A stretch of DNA of 34,257 nucleotides, from positions 1 through 34,257 of the forward strand of contig JALHUM010000246.1 in NCBI GenBank assembly GCA_022865905.1, written 5' to 3'. Under the pieces are notes generated by a model. It made no database searches. It had not been told where the DNA came from and saw only the letters and a program-made list of their open reading frames with translations. This document shows, piece after piece, positions 23,210 through 29,400 of this stretch. How positions within the stretch are numbered: position 1 is the first letter of the stretch; every line of letters starts with the position of its first letter. This stretch comes from Anaerolineales bacterium. GTDB taxonomy: Bacteria; Chloroflexota; Anaerolineae; Anaerolineales; Villigracilaceae. The position numbers were made by a program, and so were the translations under genes.

Positions 23210-24052
23210 ATGGAAACTTTTTTTACTTTTCTCGAAAGACGCGTGGACGACTGTTCCTCGCTCCTGTGCATCGGACTCGATCCGCACGTTTCCGATCTCC
23301 CTGCCCCCACCGCCGATGCGGCGCGAGACTTTTGCCTGCGTCTCGTTAAACTAACCGCTCCCTACGTTGCGGCCTTCAAGCCCAACGCGGCCTTCTTCGA
23401 ACTCTACGGACCCGACGGCTGGGCTGCGCTGAAGCGCGTCATCGAGGCCGTGGCTGAGGAATCAGCGCGTATCGGCTCCACGATCCCCGTCATTCTGGAT
23501 GCCAAACGCGGCGACATCGCCTCGACCGCCGAAGCCTATGCCCAATCGTCCTTCGAGAACCTGGGCGTCCATGCCATCACGCTCTCGCCTTATCTGGGCA
23601 AGGACTCGATTGACCCGTTCCTGGCTTACAAAGAGAAGGGCGTGTTCCTGCTATGCAAAACGTCCAACCCGGGGGCGGGGGATTTGCAGGATTTGCGCAT
23701 ACAGACCTCCGAGGTCTATAAAGACCTCGGAGGTCTCACCCTGCACGAATACATCGCCCATCTTGCCCAACAATGGAACACAGAGGATAACATCGGCCTG
23801 GTGGTCGGCGCGACTCAGCCGGAGGCGCTGGCCCGCGTCCGCGCCGCCGCGCCAGATCTGTGGTTCCTCGTCCCTGGCGTTGGCGCCCAGGGCGGCGACC
23901 TGGAAACCGCGCTCCGGACCGGCTTGCGCAAAGATGGCAAAGGGATGCTCATCAATGTCTCGCGCGGCATCTCACGCGCCGAAAATCCGGCCAAAGCAGC
24001 GGCGGAATTACGCGACCAGATTGTGAATATCAAACACGATTTGGGTTATTGA
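23210..24052 (+). CDS. pyrF: Orotidine 5'-phosphate decarboxylase
   Basis: A 280-residue OMP decarboxylase of the longer (group 2) type, which makes UMP from OMP in the last step of pyrimidine synthesis. Motifs are LLCIGLDPHVSDLP, AFKPNAAFFELYG, the catalytic VILDAKRGDIASTAEAYA, and the phosphate-binding VPGVGAQGGD and NVSRGIS. Residues ~165-176 (QTSEVYKDLGGL) come from a 34-bp palindrome and probably lengthen a surface loop before TLHEYIA. The start at 23210 lies 6 nt after TATACT with no ribosome site, so a leaderless message is likely; the track start at 23111 lies in the HAD gene. pyrE lies 1 kb downstream, separated by a Fic gene. Confidence 0.95.
   Translation: METFFTFLERRVDDCSSLLCIGLDPHVSDLPAPTADAARDFCLRLVKLTAPYVAAFKPNAAFFELYGPDGWAALKRVIEAVAEESARIGSTIPVILDAKRGDIASTAEAYAQSSFENLGVHAITLSPYLGKDSIDPFLAYKEKGVFLLCKTSNPGAGDLQDLRIQTSEVYKDLGGLTLHEYIAHLAQQWNTEDNIGLVVGATQPEALARVRAAAPDLWFLVPGVGAQGGDLETALRTGLRKDGKGMLINVSRGISRAENPAKAAAELRDQIVNIKHDLGY
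23703..23736. repeat. 34-bp palindrome inside pyrF
   Basis: AGACCTCCGAGGTCT (23703-23717), ATAA, then AGACCTCGGAGGTCT (23722-23736). The arms are perfect complements, and each is itself nearly palindromic. It resembles the element at 12316-12346 (CTTCCGAAGTCT) and lies in the coding frame. Confidence 0.8.
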
Positions 24053-24060
24053 GAGTCAAC

Positions 24061-24091
24061 ATCGGATGATATAATTAACCATCTATCCGAT
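24061..24091 (+). promoter_or_regulatory. fic promoter with inverted-repeat operator
   Basis: ATCGGAT (24061-24067) and ATCCGAT (24085-24091) form a 7-bp inverted repeat spaced by 17 nt around TATAAT (24070-24075). A repressor bound here would cover the -10 box. The Fic protein's own C-terminal DNA-binding-like domain makes autoregulation plausible. Confidence 0.55.
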
Positions 24092-24106
24092 ATTGACAGG
24101 AGTCTT

Positions 24107-25048
24107 GTGCTCGAAGCCCGTCTGCTCGAACGTATTGAACGCAAGAAAGCCCAGCTCGACGCTCTGCGGCCTCTGCCTGTAGCGGTGGTCAACCGTTTGC
24201 GCGAGCTAATCCTGGTCGAATGGATTTATAACTCCAATGCCATCGAAGGAAGCACGCTCACGCTTCAGGAAACGCGCCTGATCCTCGAAACGGGACTCAC
24301 CATTGGCGGCAAAACGCTGCGCGAGCATTTCGAAGTCACCAATCACCGCGACGCAATTCAATACGTGGAGCAACTCGCAGTCCGAAATGAAGCGATGACT
24401 CCATTTCACGTCCGCCAGATCCACAAAATAGGTCTCTCACAGGTTGACGATGCCAGCGCAGGGAATTATCGTTCGACCCAGGTGCGCATTGCGGGAGCAG
24501 AACACTTCCCGCCTGAAGCATGGGAAGTGCCTGCCCGCATGACCGCATGGGGTGAATGGCTCATTCAGTCCGGACAATCCACACATCCAGTCGTATTGGC
24601 TGCATTGGCGCATCATCGCCTGGTGGAAATCCACCCATTCGTGGATGGCAATGGACGCACCGCGCGGCTGGTGATGAACCTCCAGCTTATGCAACACGGT
24701 TACCCGCCGACTGTCATTCTGCGGACAGACCGCCAATCATATTATCGCGTTTTGTCACTGGCGGATGACGGTATAGAAAAATCGCTTATCAATTTCATCG
24801 GCAAAGCCGTGGAACGAAGTCTGACTCTCTATCTCGAAGCCTGTATAGAACAAACGGCAAAACCGAAGAAAGACGATGTATGGATTTCCCTTGCCGAAGC
24901 CGCACAAGAGATTCCCTACTCGCAGGAATATCTCAGTCTGCTGGCACGAATGGGGCGAATCGAGGCCGTCAAACGCGGGCGCAACTGGTTTACAACGCGT
25001 AAAGCGATTGAGAGCTATATGAAAACATTGGGCAGCAAGTTAACATAA
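24107..25048 (+). CDS. Fic-domain protein with C-terminal helix-turn-helix
   Basis: A 313-residue Fic protein. The catalytic motif HPFVDGNGRTAR starts at about residue 176. Fic enzymes usually transfer AMP onto target hydroxyls. An inhibitory helix SNAIEGS near residue 43 marks it as a class II, self-inhibited Fic. The C-terminal ~55 residues (SLAEAAQEIPYSQEYLSLLA, RGRNWFTTRKAIESYM) look like an excisionase/MerR-type DNA-binding module. The start is GTG at 24107 with AGGAG 5 nt upstream, after an operator-like palindrome. It inserts between pyrF and pyrE, and its TAA shares its last base with the pyrE ATG. It is probably a mobile regulatory or toxin-like cargo gene. Confidence 0.92.
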   Translation: MLEARLLERIERKKAQLDALRPLPVAVVNRLRELILVEWIYNSNAIEGSTLTLQETRLILETGLTIGGKTLREHFEVTNHRDAIQYVEQLAVRNEAMTPFHVRQIHKIGLSQVDDASAGNYRSTQVRIAGAEHFPPEAWEVPARMTAWGEWLIQSGQSTHPVVLAALAHHRLVEIHPFVDGNGRTARLVMNLQLMQHGYPPTVILRTDRQSYYRVLSLADDGIEKSLINFIGKAVERSLTLYLEACIEQTAKPKKDDVWISLAEAAQEIPYSQEYLSLLARMGRIEAVKRGRNWFTTRKAIESYMKTLGSKLT

Positions 25049-25659
25049 TGACTGAAATCAATTCGTCCCTTAATTCTCTCGCCGATGGACTCCTCTCTGC
25101 CGCCTGCATCAAATTCGGTGAGTTCAACCTGAAATCCGGACTGAAATCCCCCATCTACATTGACTTGCGGCAGATCATCACGCACCCGAAACTGCTGGCG
25201 CAGATCGCGGCCGCCTATCTCCCTATCCTGCACCACCTGGCTTTCGACCGCATTGCCGGTCTGCCCTACGCCGCTATCCCGATTGCGACGGCTATCAGCC
25301 TTGCAGGGAATTACCCGATGATTTACCCGCGCAAGGAAGTCAAGGATTACGGGACGAAGGCTGAGATCGAGGGCGCGTATGAAGCCGGGGAGACGGTCGT
25401 CGTGATTGACGACCTGGCTACAACCGGAGGCTCGAAATTCGAAGCCATCGAAAAGCTGACCGCCGTCGGGCTGATCGTCAAGGATGTGGTCGTGCTGATT
25501 GACCGCCAGTCCGGGGCGAAGCAGGCGCTGGAGGGAGCCGGATTCCGCCTGCACTCGGTGCTGACGATTACGCAGTTGTTGGATCATTGGGAGAAGACGG
25601 GCAAGGTAGGAAGAGATAAAATCTTGGCGACAAGACAGTTCCTTGCCAGTAACCAGTAA
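25048..25659 (+). CDS. pyrE: Orotate phosphoribosyltransferase
   Basis: A 203-residue PyrE, which joins orotate to PRPP to give OMP. The PRPP-binding motif is VVVIDDLATTGGSK. The substrate-side region FNLKSGLKSPIYIDLRQ and the catalytic-loop Lys region (MIYPRKEVKDYGTKAEIEG) are also clear. Its ATG overlaps the fic stop by one base (TAATG), so it is now translated with fic. That is odd for a housekeeping gene and suggests fic was inserted between pyrF and pyrE. Normal length. Confidence 0.95.
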   Translation: MTEINSSLNSLADGLLSAACIKFGEFNLKSGLKSPIYIDLRQIITHPKLLAQIAAAYLPILHHLAFDRIAGLPYAAIPIATAISLAGNYPMIYPRKEVKDYGTKAEIEGAYEAGETVVVIDDLATTGGSKFEAIEKLTAVGLIVKDVVVLIDRQSGAKQALEGAGFRLHSVLTITQLLDHWEKTGKVGRDKILATRQFLASNQ

Positions 25660-25696
25660 TTGGCAATCAGCACATCGGTAGGGCGAATGGATGCGG

Positions 25697-25702
25697 TATA
25701 CT
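25697..25702 (+). promoter_or_regulatory. -10 box TATACT, predicted leaderless start
   Basis: TATACT lies 6 nt before the ATG at 25709 and no ribosome site intervenes. The spacing is the same as at 3688, 23198 and 33530. Confidence 0.45.
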
Positions 25703-25708
25703 TAAATC

Positions 25709-25951
25709 ATGAACACGCTTTCGGATACTCATCCTAAAATCGAGCAAATGCAAATCCGCTTGATGCGGCAGGCTTCGGCGCGGCGCAAACTGGAGATGGT
25801 GGCGCAAATGAATCATACTGTCCGCACGCTGATGTGGAGCGGCCTGAAACAGCGTCATCCCAAAACGCCTCCCGAATCCTTGCGCCGCATGCTGGCCGAG
25901 TTGCTGCTGGGTCAGGAACTTGCACAAAAAGTGTGTGAACATGATGCCTGA
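25709..25951 (+). CDS. Small helical protein, antitoxin-like position
   Basis: An 80-residue, mostly helical, basic protein. The pattern MVAQMNHTVRTLMWSGLKQR followed by PESLRRMLAELLLGQELAQK resembles small proteins that I recall encoded directly upstream of nucleotidyltransferase-like genes in two-gene modules. That family link is from memory and unverified. It starts 6 nt after TATACT, with no ribosome site. A second ORF begins inside its 3' end (ATG at 25941) but stops after 20 residues where a repeat begins, so the partner appears lost. Confidence 0.65.
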   Translation: MNTLSDTHPKIEQMQIRLMRQASARRKLEMVAQMNHTVRTLMWSGLKQRHPKTPPESLRRMLAELLLGQELAQKVCEHDA

Positions 25952-26003
25952 AAACAGTGAACCTATGCAGGTGGTGTTAAGAACTTTGATCGTCTCTTGC
26001 TGA
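25941..26003 (+). pseudogene. Truncated partner gene cut off by a repeat
   Basis: Too short for the track. An ATG overlapping the previous gene's end opens a 20-codon frame (MMPENSEPMQVVLRTLIVSC) that looks like a normal protein N-terminus and stops at TGA 26001, just inside the repeat starting near 25993. The rest of the gene is absent. The position and overlap fit the second gene of a two-gene module broken by repeat insertion or deletion. Confidence 0.4.
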
Positions 26004-26170
26004 GTGCGTGTCTTCGCGAAGCACACCCGAAGGGTGCCTGCTGGGGGAGGGTCTTCGCGACATTGTCCCCGAAGGGGAAGCACCCCCGGAGGGGCCCGAA
26101 CCTTCCCGGCTTGCCCCCGCGAGTCTCCTATGATTTATTATGTGAATGGTACGTTCGGTCAGTAGGAAAT
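25993..26170 (+). repeat. Palindrome-rich leader cassette, copy 1
   Basis: Nested palindromes (TCTTCGCGAAGCACAC, ACCCGAAGGGT, TCCCCGAAGGGGAAGC) are followed by a ~60-nt stretch (TATGATTTATTATGTGAATG and on) up to the lipoprotein ATG. From about 26049 the sequence is almost identical to 27075-27200. The ribosome site here is AGTAGG; in copy 2 it is AGGAGG. Confidence 0.8.
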
Positions 26171-26998
26171 ATGAAAATGCTATACAAAACACTCACTGTA
26201 AGCGCGACAGCTGCGATGCTATTCTCTGGAGCCTGCACAAAGGCAACTGGCAGCACCACGACGCCGACAAACACGCCTCCTACAGTAACACAGATGTATA
26301 CTCCTTCAGATACGCCCACGTTCACGCCGAGTCCGACAGATACGCCGCTTCCTACGAATACTCCACATCCGACAAATACACCAATGCCAATAACTGTATC
26401 TCCTGGAGAGATTTATTATCTTTGGGGTCTGAGCCAATCTTCTGCTCCATACCTTGTTTGGGGTGCTCAATTAAGGGATACCATGAATGGTAGTTGTCAG
26501 GGATTTATTTGTGACGGAAAGGATTTACGTGAATATGATCCTGCTGTCTGGCATTTCTTAGGAAAAGGAGAGTACGGGCAAATGACTTTCACATTTGACC
26601 AGCCATTAGATACATTTGTTATAACTTATAGAGGCATAATGGGCTTTGATGCATTATCAGGAACAACGCCAGACGGAAAGGCAGTAGATTATGGGTTTTT
26701 GGCTGATGGAAGATTAACTACATCATATATGGATACATCCAATTTTAGAATGGAAACAATAGGTCACGCAGAGGATACTTTTTCGGCAGTCACTGTACCA
26801 TGCGGTATGATTGACCCGAATCCAAACGGAGACAACAGCTTCAACATGACTAATGGACCTGGTGGAATAATATTTAACTTTTTAGATAGGGCATGGGGTC
26901 AGGATACATATTCAACAAGGAAAGGATATGAATTAAATAGTCTTACTATTGTTTCCGCATCAGATAGTACTATCTCCTCAAATATGATGTGTCCTTAG
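26171..26998 (+). CDS. Lipoprotein with Thr/Pro linker, unknown mature domain
   Basis: A 275-residue exported lipoprotein. The signal peptide is MKMLYKTLTVSATAAMLFSG with lipobox FSGAC. A Thr/Pro-rich spacer of ~55 residues (SPTDTPLPTNTPHPTNTP) follows, then a ~200-residue domain (PGEIYYLWGLSQSSAPYLVW ... SSNMMCP) rich in aromatic, Gly and Asp residues and probably beta-structured. I do not recognise it. The start at 26171 is set by the signal peptide and AGTAGG; the track ORF adds 58 repeat-encoded codons. Its leader is nearly identical to that of the next gene, though the mature parts are unrelated. The body is AT-rich compared with neighbours, suggesting transfer. Confidence 0.8.
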   Translation: MKMLYKTLTVSATAAMLFSGACTKATGSTTTPTNTPPTVTQMYTPSDTPTFTPSPTDTPLPTNTPHPTNTPMPITVSPGEIYYLWGLSQSSAPYLVWGAQLRDTMNGSCQGFICDGKDLREYDPAVWHFLGKGEYGQMTFTFDQPLDTFVITYRGIMGFDALSGTTPDGKAVDYGFLADGRLTTSYMDTSNFRMETIGHAEDTFSAVTVPCGMIDPNPNGDNSFNMTNGPGGIIFNFLDRAWGQDTYSTRKGYELNSLTIVSASDSTISSNMMCP

Positions 26999-27006
26999 TT
27001 AAAGAA

Positions 27007-27061
27007 ACAAGATAGATAGACAAGCAAGAATAAAGTGTTTTTTTCTATCTTGTATTATTTT
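27007..27061 (+). terminator. Terminator-like inverted repeat after lipoprotein 1
   Basis: ACAAGATAGA (27007-27016) pairs with TCTATCTTGT (27044-27053) and is followed by ATTATTTTTT. The loop is long (27 nt) but contains a further T7 run. Confidence 0.6.
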
Positions 27062-27072
27062 TTGTCTCTGCT

Positions 27073-27200
27073 GAGCGAGGGTCTTCGCGACATTGTCCCC
27101 GAAGGGGAAGCACCCCCGGAGGGGCCCGAACCTTCCCGGCTTGCCCCCGCGAGTCTCCTATGATTTATTATGTGAATGGTACGTTCGGTCAGGAGGAAAT
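27073..27200 (+). repeat. Palindrome-rich leader cassette, copy 2
   Basis: Almost base-for-base identical to 26049-26170, from GGGTCTTCGCGACATTGTCC through the pre-start region TATGATTTATTATGTGAATG. The identity continues into the coding sequence as far as the Thr/Pro linker. The ribosome site is a full AGGAGG. Confidence 0.85.
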
Positions 27201-28262
27201 ATGAAAATGCTATACAAACCACTCACTGTAAGCGCGATTACTGCGATACTGCTCTCTTCATGCGCAAATGGGAATGGCAGCACCCCGACACCTACAAATA
27301 CGCCTCCGGCGATAACGCAGACATATACTCCCAGCCCCACAGCGACATACACGCCGAGTCTGACGGATACGCCTACCCCTGTGCTATATCAACTCTCCTT
27401 TCAAGCCTTCCACGATTATGACGGCAATGGCTCTCAAGAAGAGGGAGAGCTTAACCTAGAAGGGATTGTGAACATCACCTCTGCAGGAACATGCACAACA
27501 GGTGTAGATGGGAAGTGCGAGATAGAGGGGGTTCCTGCGGGGAGTCATAATGTTTCTGTTACTGATGATAGGAATGTCGAACAATATGAGAAGATGAGGT
27601 ATATATTGCCTTCTGTATCTGAAGTGAGAACGATAGCTCAGGGATTGAGCGTAAAGGTTGTTGGGAATACAGAAGTCAATGAATCATTAGGTCACGGATA
27701 TTTAACCTTACCATATTCTCCAGAGCTTACTATAAGACATATTACTTATGAAGATTTGAATGGGAATTACTTTGATAATCAAGTTAGAGATTGGAGAGGA
27801 GTAACCAAACTCCGTTTATATCATGATGGAAACGAGGATAGCGTTTATGATTGGCATCCAGGATGGGATATTGGGTGGGGAATCAATGCAGAAAAATGTA
27901 ATATGCCCGTTTATGCGGCTGCACCGGGTATAGTTTCTTCATTGGGACCAATAAATGAAAATGGAGGTGGATCAGTTAGATTAACACATCAAGATGATAG
28001 GATGACGGATTATGCACATTTAGGAGAGATAATAGTGTTTTTAACCCAACAAGTTGTAAGAGGACAATATTTAGGGAGCACATTCTGTGGTTGGAATGAA
28101 CCACATCTTCATTGGGAATTGATGGGTAAGACTGGTGAAGGAAGACTCCAATGGGATTACTGGAGAGTACCTATTTGTAGAGATCCATTAGATCCTAATT
28201 CATTAGATTTTTTAACAACTGCTTGTAATAATCAACCATATGCGGCAGAATACTTTAAATAA
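27201..28262 (+). CDS. Lipoprotein with SdrD-like repeat and M23 peptidase domain
   Basis: A 353-residue exported lipoprotein. Lipobox LLSSC follows MKMLYKPLTVSAITAI, then a Thr/Pro linker (TYTPSPTATYTPSLTDTP). A calcium-type SdrD/B-like module has HDYDGNGSQEEGELNLEGI. The C-terminal M23 (LytM-type) domain has the zinc motif WHPGWDIGWG (HxxxD), the core strand VYAAAPGIVSSLG, TDYAHLGE, and the HxH ligand pair in PHLHWEL. All expected zinc ligands are present, so it could cut peptidoglycan crosslinks or be a cell-surface endopeptidase. Chloroflexota envelopes differ from textbook Gram types, so the target is uncertain. The body is AT-rich. The start is fixed by AGGAGG and the signal peptide. 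Confidence 0.88.
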   Translation: MKMLYKPLTVSAITAILLSSCANGNGSTPTPTNTPPAITQTYTPSPTATYTPSLTDTPTPVLYQLSFQAFHDYDGNGSQEEGELNLEGIVNITSAGTCTTGVDGKCEIEGVPAGSHNVSVTDDRNVEQYEKMRYILPSVSEVRTIAQGLSVKVVGNTEVNESLGHGYLTLPYSPELTIRHITYEDLNGNYFDNQVRDWRGVTKLRLYHDGNEDSVYDWHPGWDIGWGINAEKCNMPVYAAAPGIVSSLGPINENGGGSVRLTHQDDRMTDYAHLGEIIVFLTQQVVRGQYLGSTFCGWNEPHLHWELMGKTGEGRLQWDYWRVPICRDPLDPNSLDFLTTACNNQPYAAEYFK

Positions 28263-28271
28263 TAGTTTATT

Positions 28272-28352
28272 CTGCTGGGCGAGGGTCTTCGCGAAGCACC
28301 CCCAGAGGGGGCCTGACCCCGCCCAAGCCGTGACCGCAGGTCTCCGGACGAA
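28272..28352. repeat. CGCGAAGC-family palindromic repeat, third neighbour copy
   Basis: CTGCTGGGCGAGGGTCTTCG and CGAAGCACCCCCAGAGGGGG match the start of the cassettes at 25993 and 27073, but the sequence diverges afterwards. Here it precedes hicB and not a lipoprotein. Confidence 0.65.
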
Positions 28353-28412
28353 CATCCTCACGTAATTATCGAAAATCTCTGGGATGGGCCGTTTGTGTCT
28401 CTGCGTTTCTGC

Positions 28413-28418
28413 TATAAT
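28413..28418 (+). promoter_or_regulatory. -10 box of hicBA
   Basis: TATAAT 25 nt before the hicB ATG at 28444. It overlaps the alternative ATG at 28417, which argues against that start. The -35 is weak. Confidence 0.5.
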
Positions 28419-28443
28419 GGATTCAAGAGAAAGGCTGGAAGCA

Positions 28444-28647
28444 ATGAAGTTTACTGTCGAATATGAACAGGAAGAGGACGGACGCTGGCTGGCGGAAGTG
28501 AAAGAATTGCCTGGGGTATTGGTCTATGGAAAAGATCCCGAGGATGCCGCGGCGCATGCCCAGGCACTGGCGTTACGCGTCGTAGCTGACCGCCTTGAAA
28601 ACGGCGAAAGTACTCCTTCCCTGGTGTTCACATTTGCGTTGGTATGA
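28444..28647 (+). CDS. hicB: HicB-like antitoxin
   Basis: A 67-residue HicB-fold protein: MKFTVEYEQEEDGRWLAEVK, then ELPGVLVYGKDPEDAAAHAQ, the pattern of the partially degraded RNase H-like HicB domain. It has no C-terminal ribbon-helix-helix or HTH, so it would neutralise HicA by binding and is unlikely to repress its own promoter. The start at 28444 is the family's usual first residue and lies downstream of the -10 box. It overlaps hicA by 4 nt (ATGA). Antitoxin precedes toxin here, the reverse of E. coli hicAB. Confidence 0.85.
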   Translation: MKFTVEYEQEEDGRWLAEVKELPGVLVYGKDPEDAAAHAQALALRVVADRLENGESTPSLVFTFALV

Positions 28648-28856
28648 GCGGCTGGAAAACTGTCAAAGCCAGACGTTTGCTGACCACCTTATCGCGGATT
28701 GGCTGGAGGGTTAAACGACAGACAGGCTCACATAAAATCCTGGAACGCCCCGGCTGGCCTGACGTTATCTTTGCTTTTCACGATACAGATGAAATTGGGC
28801 CGAAGATGTTGGCAAGGGTGGCAAAGGTGACAGGCTTGACACCCGAAGACATATAG
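28644..28856 (+). CDS. hicA: HicA-like mRNA interferase toxin
   Basis: A 70-residue protein with the dsRNA-binding-like HicA fold. The N-terminus VKARRLLTTLSRIGWRVKRQ and the catalytic His in TGSHKILERPG match the family, and the protein ends in a typical LARVAKVTGLTPEDI. HicA toxins cut mRNA and stop translation until the antitoxin is restored. Its start is coupled to the hicB stop. It precedes a frameshifted YdeI-like gene by 43 nt. Confidence 0.87.
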   Translation: MSGWKTVKARRLLTTLSRIGWRVKRQTGSHKILERPGWPDVIFAFHDTDEIGPKMLARVAKVTGLTPEDI

Positions 28857-28899
28857 AGGCGTGCTTGAGAAAGCGCGTCTCTCTTTATAAGAGCAGACT

Positions 28900-29396
28900 T
28901 TGACCAACGTACACACTTTTCGTGCCCCATCGAAAATCCCGGCGGAGGCGGAGCCTTCATCCGCATCCCCTTCGACGTGGAGCAGGCCTTCGGCAAGAAG
29001 CGCGTGCCGGTTAAGGCAACCATTGACGGCGAGCCTTACCGCGGCACACTGGCCGTTTCGCCCCGGCGAGCCGGGTCTCGCGGCCCGAACGGGGTGCGGA
29101 TGGGCGAGCCGTGTCATATTATGATTGTGCTGAAAGAAATCCGCGAGAAGATCGGCAAAACCTTCGACGACGAAGTGGAAGTGACGCTGGAGGAAGATAC
29201 CGAACCGCGCGTGGTCGAAGTCCCTCCGGATTTCCAGCAGGCGTTGGATCAAGACCCGGTTGCGAAAGCCGCCTTCCAGAAGATACCCTACACCCACCAG
29301 CGGGAATACGTGCGCGCCATACTGGAGGCAAAGCGTGAAGAAACCCGCCGCAGCCGGATCGCGAAGGCCATCGAGATGCTAAAGGTGAAAAAGTAA
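28900..29396 (+). pseudogene. DUF1905/YdeI (OmdA)-like gene, frameshifted near the start, with repeat insertion
   Basis: The C-terminal 139 residues are the track ORF at 28977. Its upstream frame reads naturally back to IENPGGGGAFIRIPFDVEQA, but the N-terminal piece (TTG 28900: TNVHTFRAP) lies in another frame. One base appears missing in CCCC at 28925-28928. DUF1905 marks are FGKKRVPVKATIDGEPYRG and MIVLKEIREKIGKTF, and YdeI/OmdA marks are AFQKIPYTHQREYVRAI and AKREETRRSRIAKAIEML. A 45-bp family-1 palindrome is inserted in frame (VSPRRAGSRGPNGVR) between GTLA and MGEPCH. Without the frameshift it would be a ~160-residue fusion of both domains. Function unknown. Confidence 0.75.
29054..29098. 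repeat. Palindromic repeat family 1, copy C, inside the YdeI-like gene
   Basis: A 45-bp block (GTTTCGCCCCGGCGAGCCGG to GGCCCGAACGGGGTGCGG) that matches 626-668 and 5690-5722. It is exactly 15 codons long and lies at a point where homologues should run straight from GTLA to MG. Confidence 0.8.
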
Positions 29397-29400
29397 TTCC

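Noticed and set aside
25999-28340. Possible CRISPR array from the repeated segments
   Set aside because: Repeats are long, unequal and about 1 kb apart with genes between; no regular spacers and no cas genes.
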